56,000 nucleotides of DNA from Cytobacillus suaedae (GCA_014960805.1 CP063163.1:40001-96000), one strand, 5' to 3'. Numbered from the stretch's first letter, positions 8,707-19,887 are shown. Notes: a model not told the origin generated them from the sequence alone. Translations and numbers: made by a program.

Positions 8707-8735
8707 ATAATAACAGTGTTTCCAATAAACGTCAA
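8707..8735 (-). promoter_or_regulatory. Sigma-A promoter of abrB
   Basis: On the minus strand, TTGACG (8735-8730), a 17-bp spacer and TATTAT (8712-8707). The predicted start is near 8700. Confidence 0.75.
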
Positions 8736-8892
8736 TAATTTAAATTACAAAACTTTGCATTTCTTTAAGAAAATGTCTAAAAAAATTCACAAAAGCATTG
8801 ATTTATAGATGTTTGTAAAAAAATACAAGCTAGCTTTTATTATACATTTGATAACTTTTTTTCAAATCTTTTCTAGTAAATATTATACAGGC

Positions 8893-8924
8893 GATTCGAC
8901 AAAATACAATATTTATTCGACAAA
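8893..8924 (-). promoter_or_regulatory. Two further Spo0A boxes
   Basis: GATTCGACAAAA at 8893-8904 and a perfect TTATTCGACAAA at 8913-8924, both in the same orientation as the abrB box. They lie about 200 bp upstream of the abrB start, in very AT-rich DNA from 8740 to 9000 that holds no gene. Confidence 0.6.
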
Positions 8925-9007
8925 AAATGGCAAATGGTCTAATTTACCAAAATGTTGGTTAATCACTTAAGGCTTTTTTAAAAAAATTTAATAAACCACT
9001 CTGAAGC

Positions 9008-9146
9008 TTGACCGTTCCTTTCCGCTGCAGGTACTTGCTTTCCGCGGGGAGGGATGTGAGCCTCCTCGGCTTTGCCTGAGGGGTCTCACCGGATATCCCT
9101 CAACTCCCGAAGGAGTCAAGTGCCTTTCGCTTCAATCCACTCTTGC
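9008..9146 (-). repeat. Dispersed structured repeat, family D, copy 1
   Basis: Reverse complement of the core seen at 15185-15373 and 40024-40212: GAGTGGATT, AGGCACTTGACTCC, GAGGAGGCTC, CCCCGCGGAAAGCA, and AGCGGAAAGGAACGGTC. Much richer in G and C than the flanks. It lacks the 53-bp nested insertion of copies 2 and 4. Confidence 0.85.
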
Positions 9147-9190
9147 TTAAAAAAATTTAACTAGATACAATTTTTACGAATTTAACTTAG

Positions 9191-9220
9191 TTGACATTAC
9201 TTCTATAAAGTATGTATATT
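9191..9220 (+). promoter_or_regulatory. Sigma-A promoter of metG
   Basis: TTGACA (9191-9196), 18-bp spacer, TATATT (9215-9220). This leaves a leader of about 120 nt. Confidence 0.65.
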
Positions 9221-9287
9221 TTGTTGATATAAGAGGTAATCATGAGTTTATGAAGAATTTAGTAGAGTAGAGGATTTTTTATGTCGA

Positions 9288-9317
9288 AGTTTACTCTCGT
9301 CCTAAAGGCGGGAGTTT
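9288..9317 (+). promoter_or_regulatory. Terminator-like hairpin in the metG leader
   Basis: CTCTCGTC and GGCGGGAG pair (three G-U pairs) around a CTAAA loop, then TTTTATT. I see no T-box element (AGGGTGGNACCGCG), so this is not a tRNA-sensing leader of that class. It may be a weak attenuator or a chance structure. Confidence 0.4.
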
Positions 9318-9336
9318 TATTACTGTATATATATAG

Positions 9337-11298
<1,962 letters not shown>

Positions 11299-11362
11299 AT
11301 AGATATCGAATTTGGGGCAGATTATCATCTGCCCTTTCTACTATAAAGGAGGCGGAATACCA

Positions 11363-12130
11363 ATGTTAATTGATACACATGCACATATTAATGCTACACA
11401 ATTTGAATCAGACCTCGATGAAGTCATTGCACGTGCCAAGGATGAGGGTGTATCAACCATTGTGGTTGTTGGTTTTGATAGGGTTACCATTACAAAAGCG
11501 ATGGAACTTACAGATACATATGAGAATATCTTTGCTACAATTGGATGGCATCCTGTTGATGCAATTGATATGACTGAGGAAGATCTTAAGTGGATAGAAG
11601 AACTTGCGGCTCATCCGAAGGTAGTTGCTCTAGGTGAGATGGGTTTAGATTATTACTGGGATAAATCACCTAAAGATATTCAAAAAGAAGTATTTAGAAA
11701 ACAGATAGCACTAGCTAAAAAGGTGAAGCTTCCAATTGTTATACATAACCGAGACGCAACGGCGGATGTAGTGGAAATTCTAAAAGAAGAAGGCGCTCAT
11801 GAGGTTGGTGGAATTATGCATTGTTTTACAGGAAGCTATGAGGTAGCAAAACAGTGTATGGATATGAATTTTTATATTTCATTCGGTGGCCCAGTGACAT
11901 TCAAGAATGCAAAGGTTCCCAAGGAAGTTGCTACAAAAATTCCATTGGACCGTTTATTAGTTGAAACAGATTGTCCATATTTAACACCACACCCTTTTCG
12001 AGGAAAAAGAAACGAACCTAGCTATGTAAAATTGGTCGCCGAGCAAATTGCAGAGCTAAAAGGTATCTCTTTTGAGGAGTTAGCACAAAAAACGTCCGAC
12101 AATGCACGTAAATTATTCGACATAAAGTGA
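11363..12130 (+). CDS. yabD: TatD-family metal-dependent deoxyribonuclease YabD
   Basis: A 255-residue TatD amidohydrolase-fold protein. The metal ligands are visible in DTHAHIN, in GEMGLDYYWD, in HNRDA, in MHCFTGS and in ETDCPYL. The family has 3'-5' exonuclease/DNase activity and is linked to DNA repair; the physiological substrate is uncertain. ATG 11363 is preferred: AAAGGAGGCGG at 11345-11354 precedes it and the family starts MLIDTHAH. It follows metG by about 60 bp. Confidence 0.93.
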   Translation: MLIDTHAHINATQFESDLDEVIARAKDEGVSTIVVVGFDRVTITKAMELTDTYENIFATIGWHPVDAIDMTEEDLKWIEELAAHPKVVALGEMGLDYYWDKSPKDIQKEVFRKQIALAKKVKLPIVIHNRDATADVVEILKEEGAHEVGGIMHCFTGSYEVAKQCMDMNFYISFGGPVTFKNAKVPKEVATKIPLDRLLVETDCPYLTPHPFRGKRNEPSYVKLVAEQIAELKGISFEELAQKTSDNARKLFDIK

Positions 12131-12134
12131 TAGT

Positions 12135-12211
12135 AACTTTTGTCAAATTATAAAGGGACTTGTCCTAAGATTGAGTGAAAATAAAAAGTTCTACATGTCT
12201 CTTTAAGTTCA
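12135..12211 (+). terminator. Possible weak terminator after yabD
   Basis: AAAGGGACTTGT (around 12152-12163) can pair with ACATGTCTCTTT (around 12192-12203), 11 of 12 positions, but the loop is long and no real T run follows. Confidence 0.3.
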
Positions 12212-12299
12212 TATATTTCTTTGTCGACAAGTTTCCCTTCCCTTTTATCAGAAAATTTAGGATAATAAAGCATGCAGTCCAAGCAACCTATGGATGGGG

Positions 12300-12328
12300 T
12301 TGACAGAAAGAAAGATACTTTATATAAT
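12300..12328 (+). promoter_or_regulatory. Sigma-A promoter of yabE
   Basis: TTGACA (12300-12305), 17-bp spacer, TATAAT (12323-12328): a consensus promoter about 30 bp before the start codon. Confidence 0.85.
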
Positions 12329-12357
12329 CACTCCGAGAGAAGGAGGCGTTTTTCATC

Positions 12358-13554
12358 GTGATTAAAAACATGAAAAAGCTGTTTTCCGAGTCAATGAACA
12401 AAAAAAGATTCATAATTTCAATTAGTAGTTTACTAGCTTTGGGAACTGCAGGAACGGGTTATGCAGTTTATGAAGGTACGAAAGAGACAGTAAACCTTTC
12501 ACTAAATGGTGAGGAACAAGTAATAAAGACACATGCTAATACTGTTGCTGAACTTCTAGAAAAATATGAAATCTATGTACGTTCGGAAGACCATTTATCG
12601 CATTCACAAGATGCTGAAATCACAGACAATATGGAGCTTGTTTGGGAAGCATCAAAACCAGTACAGATTGTTATAGGGGATCAAAGGTCAACTGTTTGGA
12701 CTACTGCAGATACAGTTAAAGAGTTATTAGAAGCACAAAAAATTACAGTTAATGAACATGATAAAGTAGAACCAGGTATCGATGCTGAAATTACTAAAGA
12801 TATTACAGTTACGCTAGAAAAGGCCTTTCAGCTAACCTTGGATGTCGGTGGAACAGAACAGCACGTTTGGGCAACTTCGACTACTGTCGCTGACTTTTTA
12901 GAGAATCAACAAATCACACTTAATGAACTAGATCGTGTAGAGCCTGCATTGGAATCTACGATCGCACAAGATAGTGTCGTAAAAGTCGTACGCATAGAAA
13001 AGGTCACCGATGTAGTGGAAGAACCAGTTGCTTATGCAGTTATTACTAAAAATGATAGCAGTATTGAAAAAGGTAAGCAAAAAGTAGTAAACGCTGGTTC
13101 AGAAGGAAAGATTGCAAAACATTTTGAAGTTATCCTTGAAAATGGTAAAGAAGTTTCAAGAGAGTTAGTTAAAACTGAAACTTTGAAAGAAAGTAAGGAT
13201 CGAGTGGTTGCTGTTGGAACAAAAAAAATTCAACGTCAAGTTTCTCGTGGAACAGGTACAGTAGTTAAGGAATTTCATGTTTCTTCAACTGCATACACGG
13301 CGTATTGTAATGGTTGTTCAGGTACAACTGCTACGGGTATTAACCTGCGTGCAAATCCTGATATGAAAGTAATCGCTGTTGATCCAAGTGTTATTCCTTT
13401 AGGAACGAAAGTATATGTAGAAGGATATGGATATGCAATTGCTGGAGACACAGGATCTGCAATTAAGGGTAATAAAATCGATGTATTTTTTGCGACAAAA
13501 GCAGAAGCCTACCGTTGGGGTAGAAAATCTGTTAAGATTAAAATTCTAGATTAA
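12358..13554 (+). CDS. yabE: Cell-wall-binding protein YabE (DUF348/G5/3D domains)
   Basis: A 398-residue exported protein. It has an N-terminal membrane segment (about residues 18-36), three repeated DUF348 modules (each starting V-T-V-x-L-x-G or similar, with TVAELL/TVKELL/TVADFL), a G5 domain (about 220-290), and a C-terminal 3D domain with YTAYCNGCSG, VIAVDPSVIPLGTKVYV and GDTGSAIKG, the last carrying the three conserved aspartates. The 3D domain is a double-psi barrel shared with lytic transglycosylases, so a peptidoglycan-remodelling role is likely. The start is GTG 12358 after GAAGGAGGCG. Confidence 0.9.
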   Translation: MIKNMKKLFSESMNKKRFIISISSLLALGTAGTGYAVYEGTKETVNLSLNGEEQVIKTHANTVAELLEKYEIYVRSEDHLSHSQDAEITDNMELVWEASKPVQIVIGDQRSTVWTTADTVKELLEAQKITVNEHDKVEPGIDAEITKDITVTLEKAFQLTLDVGGTEQHVWATSTTVADFLENQQITLNELDRVEPALESTIAQDSVVKVVRIEKVTDVVEEPVAYAVITKNDSSIEKGKQKVVNAGSEGKIAKHFEVILENGKEVSRELVKTETLKESKDRVVAVGTKKIQRQVSRGTGTVVKEFHVSSTAYTAYCNGCSGTTATGINLRANPDMKVIAVDPSVIPLGTKVYVEGYGYAIAGDTGSAIKGNKIDVFFATKAEAYRWGRKSVKIKILD

Positions 13555-13565
13555 CCTATAAACTC

Positions 13566-13597
13566 ACAGAGGATTTTTAGATCCTCTGTTTTTTTTC
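13566..13597 (+). terminator. Intrinsic terminator after yabE
   Basis: Stem ACAGAGGAT/ATCCTCTGT, loop TTTTAG, then eight T. Confidence 0.95.
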
Positions 13598-13692
13598 GGT
13601 ATAATGGGAAAACTAGGGTTATCAGACTATTTGCTTATTTTATTAATTAGACGAAATAACAATCCAGAAAGTTTCATTATTTGGAGGAAAAA

Positions 13693-15120
<1,428 letters not shown>

Positions 15121-15122
<2 letters not shown>

Positions 15123-15148
15123 AAAGGCCTGATAGGTCTTTTTATTTT
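15121..15148 (+). terminator. Intrinsic terminator after ksgA
   Basis: AAAAAGGCCT and AGGTCTTTTT pair (one G-U) around a GAT loop, followed by more T. Confidence 0.8.
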
Positions 15149-15184
15149 GACTCCTTTGAAAAGGTTCTACTTTGGACATATCAG

Positions 15185-15373
15185 AAGAGTGGATTGAGCG
15201 GAAGGCACTTGGTTCCTTCGGGAAGTGAGGAAAGGTCGAGACCCCGCAGACGGAACGGCGAGGAGGCTCGACTTCCTCCCCGATGGGAATTTGCCCTTGA
15301 AAAAGCCGGCAGTTGGGCTTTTTCATAATTCCCCGCGGAAAGCAGATGCCTGTAGCGAAAGGAACGGTCAAAG
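15185..15373 (+). repeat. Dispersed structured repeat, family D, copy 2 (with nested insertion)
   Basis: Same family as 40024-40212, reading GAGTGGATTGAGCGG to GCGAAAGGAACGGTC. A 53-bp segment, about 15283-15335, interrupts the core after CCCCG and repeats CCCCG at its far end. It folds as GGGAATT/AATTCCC enclosing AAAAAGCC/GGCTTTTT. Copies 1 and 3 lack it. Apparent reading frames in this segment are by-products of the repeat. Confidence 0.85.
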
Positions 15374-15393
15374 TTCAAAGTTATCTTATCATT

Positions 15394-15422
15394 CACCTAA
15401 TAGGCATTACCTGCATAGGCTA
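15394..15422 (+). promoter_or_regulatory. Sigma-K type promoter of yabG
   Basis: CACC (15394-15397), a 16-bp spacer, and CATAGGCTA (15414-15422) fit the sigma-K consensus mACm-N16-CATAnnnTA. yabG is sigma-K dependent in B. subtilis. It starts only about 20 bp after the family D repeat. Confidence 0.65.
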
Positions 15423-15494
15423 AGAAAGGATAGATACTAAAAAACGATTGAATATTTATCTAAAGCCTCAAGGATCTCTATTGGAGTGAATACT

Positions 15495-16376
15495 ATGGAC
15501 ATAAAAGTGGGAGATATTGTTGCCCGTAAATCATATAACTGTGATTTGATATTTAGAGTAATTGACGTGAGAAACGAAAACACCAGTAATAAAATAGCTG
15601 TGTTATATGGAGAAGAAGTAAGACTTATCGCGGATTCTCCTTATGAAGACTTAGTATTAGTTGACGAGAGCGAACAACTTGAACGACAGAAAAAAGACAA
15701 GGACCTTCTTGAAAAGTCATATCGACTCTTTAGACAGGATTATCATTTAATCCGACAAAAAAATGAGTACAATGCAACTGGAGGATATAGTACTAACCAA
15801 GAGTTTTTTCAAATCCCCGGAAGAGTTCTCCATATAGATGGCGATCCTTTGTACTTAAAAAAATGCTTAGCTTTATATGAAAAAATCGGTATCCCTGTCT
15901 ATGGGGTCCATTGTAATGAAAAGGAAATGCCTGAACGTGTAGGTGACTTGATAGATGAGTTCCGTCCGGATATTCTAGTTATTACAGGGCATGATGCATA
16001 TTCTAAATCTAAAGGGAAAAAATCAGAGCTTAAAGCCTACCGACATTCAAAGCATTTTGCACAAACAGTTAGACAGGCACGAAGAAAAGTTCCTCATTTA
16101 GATCAATTGGTTATCTTTGCGGGAGCGTGTCAGTCCCATTTTGAGTCCCTGATAAGGGCAGGAGCAAACTTTGCAAGTTCACCTTCAAGAGTAAATATAC
16201 ATGCACTAGATCCAGTCTACATTGTCGCTAAAATAAGCTTTACTCCCTTTGTTGAAAGAATCAATGTATGGGATGTTTTACGCAATACCTTGACAGGAGA
16301 CAAGGGACTTGGTGGGATTGAAACAAGAGGTGTACTAAGAGTCGGAATGCCATACCATAGATTGAATGATGATTAA
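15495..16376 (+). CDS. yabG: Sporulation protease YabG
   Basis: A 293-residue protein of the YabG family (MEROPS U57), which processes spore-coat proteins such as SpoIVA and SafA during late coat assembly in the mother cell. The most conserved part (about residues 150-293) includes DILVITGHDAYSK, AYRHSKHF and FAGACQSHFESLIRAGANFA; a Cys and His in these blocks are likely catalytic. ATG 15495 is taken as start, with GGAG at 15483-15486. Confidence 0.94.
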   Translation: MDIKVGDIVARKSYNCDLIFRVIDVRNENTSNKIAVLYGEEVRLIADSPYEDLVLVDESEQLERQKKDKDLLEKSYRLFRQDYHLIRQKNEYNATGGYSTNQEFFQIPGRVLHIDGDPLYLKKCLALYEKIGIPVYGVHCNEKEMPERVGDLIDEFRPDILVITGHDAYSKSKGKKSELKAYRHSKHFAQTVRQARRKVPHLDQLVIFAGACQSHFESLIRAGANFASSPSRVNIHALDPVYIVAKISFTPFVERINVWDVLRNTLTGDKGLGGIETRGVLRVGMPYHRLNDD

Positions 16377-16380
16377 AAGA

Positions 16381-16420
16381 AAAGTCTACTATCAGTCATT
16401 ACATGATAGTAGACTTTTTC
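16381..16420 (+). terminator. Intrinsic terminator after yabG
   Basis: Fourteen-bp perfect stem AAAGTCTACTATCA/TGATAGTAGACTTT, 9-nt loop, then TTC. The remainder of the gap to veg (16421-16600) is AT-rich without a gene. Confidence 0.85.
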
Positions 16421-16607
16421 TATGGATTTATTTAAACACGGTTCTCTTTAAGGCCTTTTATGCATAAAAAGTCAAGGTGGTATATTAAATTACCTATTTA
16501 GACAAATTTCTACCTAAGTATAGGAATTAACAATTTGCATACATAACTTTATAAAATATGTAAACAATATTTGTAGATGTAGTAAGAATTTTGTAGGAAA
16601 AAATACG

Positions 16608-16679
16608 TTGACAATCATTTAAAACCACTGTTATAATTTTAGTTTTGTGTTTGACTTAATTAGTACTTGGTGTTATAAT
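16608..16679 (+). promoter_or_regulatory. Two tandem sigma-A promoters of veg
   Basis: P1: TTGACA (16608-16613), 18 bp, TATAAT (16632-16637). P2: TTGACT (16651-16656), 17 bp, TATAAT (16674-16679). Both are near consensus. P2 would start transcription around 16686, only about 16 nt before the ATG. Confidence 0.8.
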
Positions 16680-16701
16680 GTTATTAGTGAGGTGGAGTGA
16701 T

Positions 16702-16971
16702 ATGGCAAAAACTTTAATGGATATCAAGAGAACTTTAGATGTAAACCTTGGTAAAAGGTTAACACTAAAAGCAAATGGTGGCCGAAGAAAGACAATTGAG
16801 CGTTCAGGAGTACTTTCAGAAACGTATCCTTCCGTATTTGTAGTAGAATTAGATCAAGATGAAAATTCGTTTGAGCGTGTTTCATATAGTTATGCAGACG
16901 TTTTAACGGAAACTGTACAATTAACATTCTTTGAAGAAACATCTGGGAATATGGCGATAAGTGGGCAGTAG
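16702..16971 (+). CDS. veg: Veg protein
   Basis: An 89-residue Veg-family protein: a small basic beta-barrel-like protein with [17 protein letters not shown] and a central [11 protein letters not shown]-like strand (here [10 protein letters not shown]). In B. subtilis veg is one of the most strongly transcribed vegetative genes, and its product is reported to stimulate biofilm matrix genes; molecular action is unclear. ATG 16702 follows GAGGTGG; an in-frame upstream ATG at 16678 lies in the P2 -10 region. Confidence 0.93.
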   Translation: MAKTLMDIKRTLDVNLGKRLTLKANGGRRKTIERSGVLSETYPSVFVVELDQDENSFERVSYSYADVLTETVQLTFFEETSGNMAISGQ

Positions 16972-16997
16972 ACAGTGGTTTGCTGCTTTTTTATTTT
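16965..16997 (+). terminator. Terminator overlapping the veg stop codon
   Basis: GCAGTAG can pair with TTTGCTGC (with G-U pairs), followed by TTTTTTATTTT. The stem is short but the T run is good. Confidence 0.6.
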
Positions 16998-17107
16998 CTA
17001 AAATAACGTAAACTTTTATGTTGGATATATAAGGAGTTCATAAATGCCCTGCAATTCTTCAAATACTAATTTTGTCGTAGGAATTTAGTCAGGAGGAGTT
17101 GTTTAAC

Positions 17108-17293
17108 TTGAGTAGACGTCGTAAGGGTATTATGTCTCATCAATTTAAAGAAGAGTTAGCTAAGGACTTAGGGTTCTATGACACTGTTCAAAATGATGGA
17201 TGGGGTGCAATCCGCGCTAAAGACGCTGGAAATATGGTGAAGCGCGCGATCGAGATGGCTCAGCAACAACTTTCCAACAATAACAATAAATAA
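17108..17293 (+). CDS. sspF: Small acid-soluble spore protein SspF (alpha/beta type)
   Basis: A 61-residue alpha/beta-type SASP relative, with [20 protein letters not shown] and [21 protein letters not shown], the two blocks that saturate spore DNA. The N-terminal RRR is typical of SspF. The start is TTG 17108, where MSRRR matches the family; AGGAGG at 17091-17096 is the site. The in-frame TTG at 17099 is too close. Expected in the forespore under sigma-G, though I found only a poor sigma-G match upstream. Confidence 0.94.
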   Translation: MSRRRKGIMSHQFKEELAKDLGFYDTVQNDGWGAIRAKDAGNMVKRAIEMAQQQLSNNNNK

Positions 17294-17312
17294 GAACGAA
17301 CAAAACTACGGC

Positions 17313-17343
17313 AGCCGAAGCGAATAGCTTCGGCTTTTTTGTT
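17313..17343 (+). terminator. Intrinsic terminator after sspF
   Basis: Stem AGCCGAAGC/GCTTCGGCT, loop GAATA, then a T run. Confidence 0.95.
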
Positions 17344-17456
17344 TTATTTTTCTTGCTAATTGCCCAAAATATGATTATCTAACATGACGGCAATGAAAGA
17401 TGATTCCATCAGTGGTTTAGTGTAGTGATGTAAGTTCTAGTAAATACATCGATTTG

Positions 17457-17465
17457 TGGTACAAT
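17457..17465 (+). promoter_or_regulatory. Extended -10 promoter before ispE
   Basis: TGG then TACAAT (17460-17465) forms an extended -10; the -35 region is weak. Confidence 0.45.
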
Positions 17466-17505
17466 GTGGATATATATTTTGAAGACGGTAAAGTAGGTGA
17501 AAGAA

Positions 17506-18375
17506 TTGAGGTTATTAGTAAAAGCACCGGCAAAGATTAATTTGTCCCTAGATGTTCTACATAAACGCCCTGATGGTTTTCATGAAGTGAAGATGATTAT
17601 GACAACCATTGATTTAGCAGATCGAATTGAATTATTTGAACTTGAGAGCGATACAATTAAGATTCTGTCTCATAATCGGTTTGTTCCAGATGATAATCGA
17701 AACTTAGCATATCAAGCGGCTAGTTTATTAAAAAGACGCTATGGCATTAAAAAGGGTGTTGAAATCACAATTACAAAGACCATTCCCGTTGCAGCTGGGC
17801 TTGCTGGTGGAAGCAGTGATGCTGCTGCTACATTACGTGGCTTAAATAAATTATGGGGAATAGGTCTTACAATGGACGAGCTAGCTGAAATTGGTTCAGA
17901 GATTGGCTCAGACGTTGCGTTCTGTGTTTATGGAGGAACAGCCATATCAACAGGACGGGGGGAACAAGTTGAGCATATTAGTGCGCCTCCACATTGTTGG
18001 GTAGTACTTGCAAAACCATCCATAGGGGTTTCTACAGCAGATGTTTATCGTAACCTAAGGCTTGAAAACATTACACATCCTGACGTTGCTGGTATGGTAC
18101 AAGCTATCGAGGATAAGGATTATTCTGGGATATGCAGCCTCGTTGGCAATGTTCTTGAAGATGTTACCTTAAAAATGTATCCAGAGGTTGCTCACATTAA
18201 AGAACAAATGAAACGGTTTGGAGCTGATGCTGTATTAATGAGTGGAAGTGGCCCAACTGTATTTGGGCTAGTACAGCATGAGTCTAGAATGCAACGCGTG
18301 TATAATGGACTTCGTGGTTTTTGTGATCAAGTGTATGCAGTCCGAATGATGGGCGAGAGAAATCAAGTTGATTAA
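17506..18375 (+). CDS. ispE: 4-diphosphocytidyl-2-C-methyl-D-erythritol kinase
   Basis: GHMP-family kinase of the MEP isoprenoid pathway, phosphorylating CDP-ME on the 2-OH. Motifs: [11 protein letters not shown] (N-terminal), the ATP loop [15 protein letters not shown], and the C-terminal [16 protein letters not shown]. The TTG at 17506 gives [12 protein letters not shown] and 289 residues, the family length, with TAGGTGA at 17494-17500 as site; the GTG at 17497 lies inside that site. A PurR-type operator follows the stop codon. Confidence 0.94.
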   Translation: MRLLVKAPAKINLSLDVLHKRPDGFHEVKMIMTTIDLADRIELFELESDTIKILSHNRFVPDDNRNLAYQAASLLKRRYGIKKGVEITITKTIPVAAGLAGGSSDAAATLRGLNKLWGIGLTMDELAEIGSEIGSDVAFCVYGGTAISTGRGEQVEHISAPPHCWVVLAKPSIGVSTADVYRNLRLENITHPDVAGMVQAIEDKDYSGICSLVGNVLEDVTLKMYPEVAHIKEQMKRFGADAVLMSGSGPTVFGLVQHESRMQRVYNGLRGFCDQVYAVRMMGERNQVD

Positions 18376-18417
18376 ATCCGTATATTAATGGTAATATTAA
18401 TTAAAATATTCGGATTT
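18374..18417. promoter_or_regulatory. Pair of inverted PurBoxes upstream of purR
   Basis: AAATCCGTATATT (18374-18386) and, inverted, AAATCCGAATATT (18405-18417) match the PurBox consensus AWWWCCGAACWWT at 11 and 12 of 13 positions. They are separated by 18 bp, like the paired boxes known in B. subtilis. This suggests autoregulation of purR. The arms could also form an RNA hairpin just before the ribosome binding site. Confidence 0.7.
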
Positions 18418-18437
18418 ACAGGAGGTCATCTCTTATA

Positions 18438-19316
18438 ATGAAATTTCGTCGAAGCAGTAGACTAGTAGATATGACGAATTACTTACTACAGCACCCACGC
18501 CATTTAGTTTCTCTTACCGTTTTTGCAGAACGCTATGATTCAGCTAAATCATCTATTAGTGAAGATTTAACCATTATTAAACAAACCTTCGAACAACAAG
18601 GAATCGGCACGTTGCAGACTGTTTCTGGGGCAGCAGGTGGAGTAAAGTATATTCCTTATGTAGGAGAGGTAGAGGCTAAGGGATTTATTAGTGAGTTACG
18701 TGAACAGATTGCTAAGCCTGACCGATTACTTCCAGGTGGCTACCTTTACCTTGCAGATATTCTAGGGGATCCACAAATAGTAAATCAGATTGGTCGATTA
18801 TATGCATCCGTCTATTCTGATCGTAAGATTGATGTCGTAATGACTGTAGCTACAAAAGGTATTCCATTAGCATATGCGGTAGCTCGATACTTAGATGTAC
18901 CTGTGGTAATTGTTAGAAGAGACAGTAAAGTGACAGAGGGATCAACTGTAAGTATTAATTATGTATCCGGATCGACGAAACGTATACAAACAATGGTTTT
19001 AGCTAAAAGAAGTTTGAATGAAGGATCGAACGTATTAATTATCGATGACTTTATGAAGGCTGGTGGAACAATCAATGGCATGGTAAGTATGCTTGAAGAG
19101 TTTAATGCACATGTTGCTGGGATTGGTGTTTTAGTTGAAGCTGAGGATATTGAAGAGCGTTTAATAGATGAATATATCTCATTAGTTAAACTAACGGATG
19201 TTAATGTGAAAGAAAAACAAATTTCGGTTAGTGAAGGTAACTATTTCTCTTATTTAAAATCACTGGGTGAGATCGCACAGGAACAATATGATGAAGGAAC
19301 GGTGGATGAAGAATGA
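18438..19316 (+). CDS. purR: Purine operon repressor PurR
   Basis: A 292-residue two-domain regulator: an N-terminal winged helix (residues about 1-72, [17 protein letters not shown] and [10 protein letters not shown]) and a C-terminal phosphoribosyltransferase-like domain with the PRPP loop [13 protein letters not shown]. PurR of Bacillus represses pur genes; PRPP releases it and (p)ppGpp favours repression. It overlaps yabJ by 4 bp. The operator pair at 18374-18417 fits autoregulation. The GGAGG at 18421-18425 is rather far from the ATG (about 12 nt). Confidence 0.96.
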   Translation: MKFRRSSRLVDMTNYLLQHPRHLVSLTVFAERYDSAKSSISEDLTIIKQTFEQQGIGTLQTVSGAAGGVKYIPYVGEVEAKGFISELREQIAKPDRLLPGGYLYLADILGDPQIVNQIGRLYASVYSDRKIDVVMTVATKGIPLAYAVARYLDVPVVIVRRDSKVTEGSTVSINYVSGSTKRIQTMVLAKRSLNEGSNVLIIDDFMKAGGTINGMVSMLEEFNAHVAGIGVLVEAEDIEERLIDEYISLVKLTDVNVKEKQISVSEGNYFSYLKSLGEIAQEQYDEGTVDEE

Positions 19317-19690
19317 AGTACATAGATACTAATAATGCGCCAAAAGCTATTGGACCATACTCACAAGGGATCGTTGTTAATAATCTTTTTTATAGCTCTG
19401 GCCAAATTCCTTTAACAGCGAGTGGAGATTTAATCACTGGTAATATTAAAGAACAAACTACACAGGTTTTTGAGAATCTAAAAGCCGTACTAGATGCAGC
19501 CGGTGCATCATTGGATACTGTCATTAAAGCGACTGTTTTTATAAAAGATATGAACAATTTTGCAGAATTAAACGAAGTGTACGGAGAGTATTTTGGAAAT
19601 CATAAGCCAGCTAGATCTTGTGTCGAGGTTGCTCGTTTGCCAAAAGATGTACTTGTCGAAATTGAGGTTATTGCACTAGTAAAGTCGTAA
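19313..19690 (+). CDS. yabJ: RidA family enamine/imine deaminase YabJ
   Basis: A 125-residue RidA (YjgF/YER057c/UK114) protein; the family hydrolyses reactive enamines and imines from PLP enzymes. Conserved [15 protein letters not shown], and the catalytic arginine in [20 protein letters not shown] are present. It overlaps purR as ATGA. In B. subtilis it has been linked to purine control and, with SpoVG, to transition-state regulation. Confidence 0.95.
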   Translation: MKYIDTNNAPKAIGPYSQGIVVNNLFYSSGQIPLTASGDLITGNIKEQTTQVFENLKAVLDAAGASLDTVIKATVFIKDMNNFAELNEVYGEYFGNHKPARSCVEVARLPKDVLVEIEVIALVKS

Positions 19691-19765
19691 AAAACATAAA
19701 AATACGCAAATTTTTCATCATTTATCCAAAAATTATCAATTTTTTTAAAAAACTTTTCTAAATTA

Positions 19766-19794
19766 GAAGGAATACACAAATATCCGTTGAATAA
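19766..19794 (+). promoter_or_regulatory. Sigma-H promoter of spoVG
   Basis: GAAGGAATA (19766-19774) fits RnAGGAwWW, and after 11 bp GTTGAATAA (19786-19794) fits RnnGAATww, both without mismatch. The run of A and T at 19690-19765 upstream is where AbrB binds in B. subtilis. Confidence 0.85.
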
Positions 19795-19810
19795 CATAAC
19801 TAAGTTTTAA

Positions 19811-19887
19811 ATTGTCAGATTACTATATAGTCTGGCAATCAGGAAATCATTAAAAACCTAGTCATATTATTTTAATCGGTTTTTTGT
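19811..19887 (+). promoter_or_regulatory. spoVG leader with two hairpins
   Basis: ATTGTCAGA/TCTGGCAAT (19811-19839) forms a 9-bp hairpin. A second stem, AAAAACC/GGTTTTT (about 19852-19885), has a 20-nt loop and ends in a T run, so it looks like a weak terminator inside the leader. Function unknown. Confidence 0.4.

Noticed and set aside
15225-15440. Reading frames of 70-100 codons in both directions around 15114-15440
   Set aside because: They lie in the family D repeat, with a composition set by its palindromes and no ribosome binding site; similar frames recur at 39959-40283 in copy 4.
17038-17068. Sigma-G promoter for sspF (TCATA, 19 bp, AATACTA)
   Set aside because: Mismatches in both elements and a long spacer; expected biologically but not supported well enough to list.
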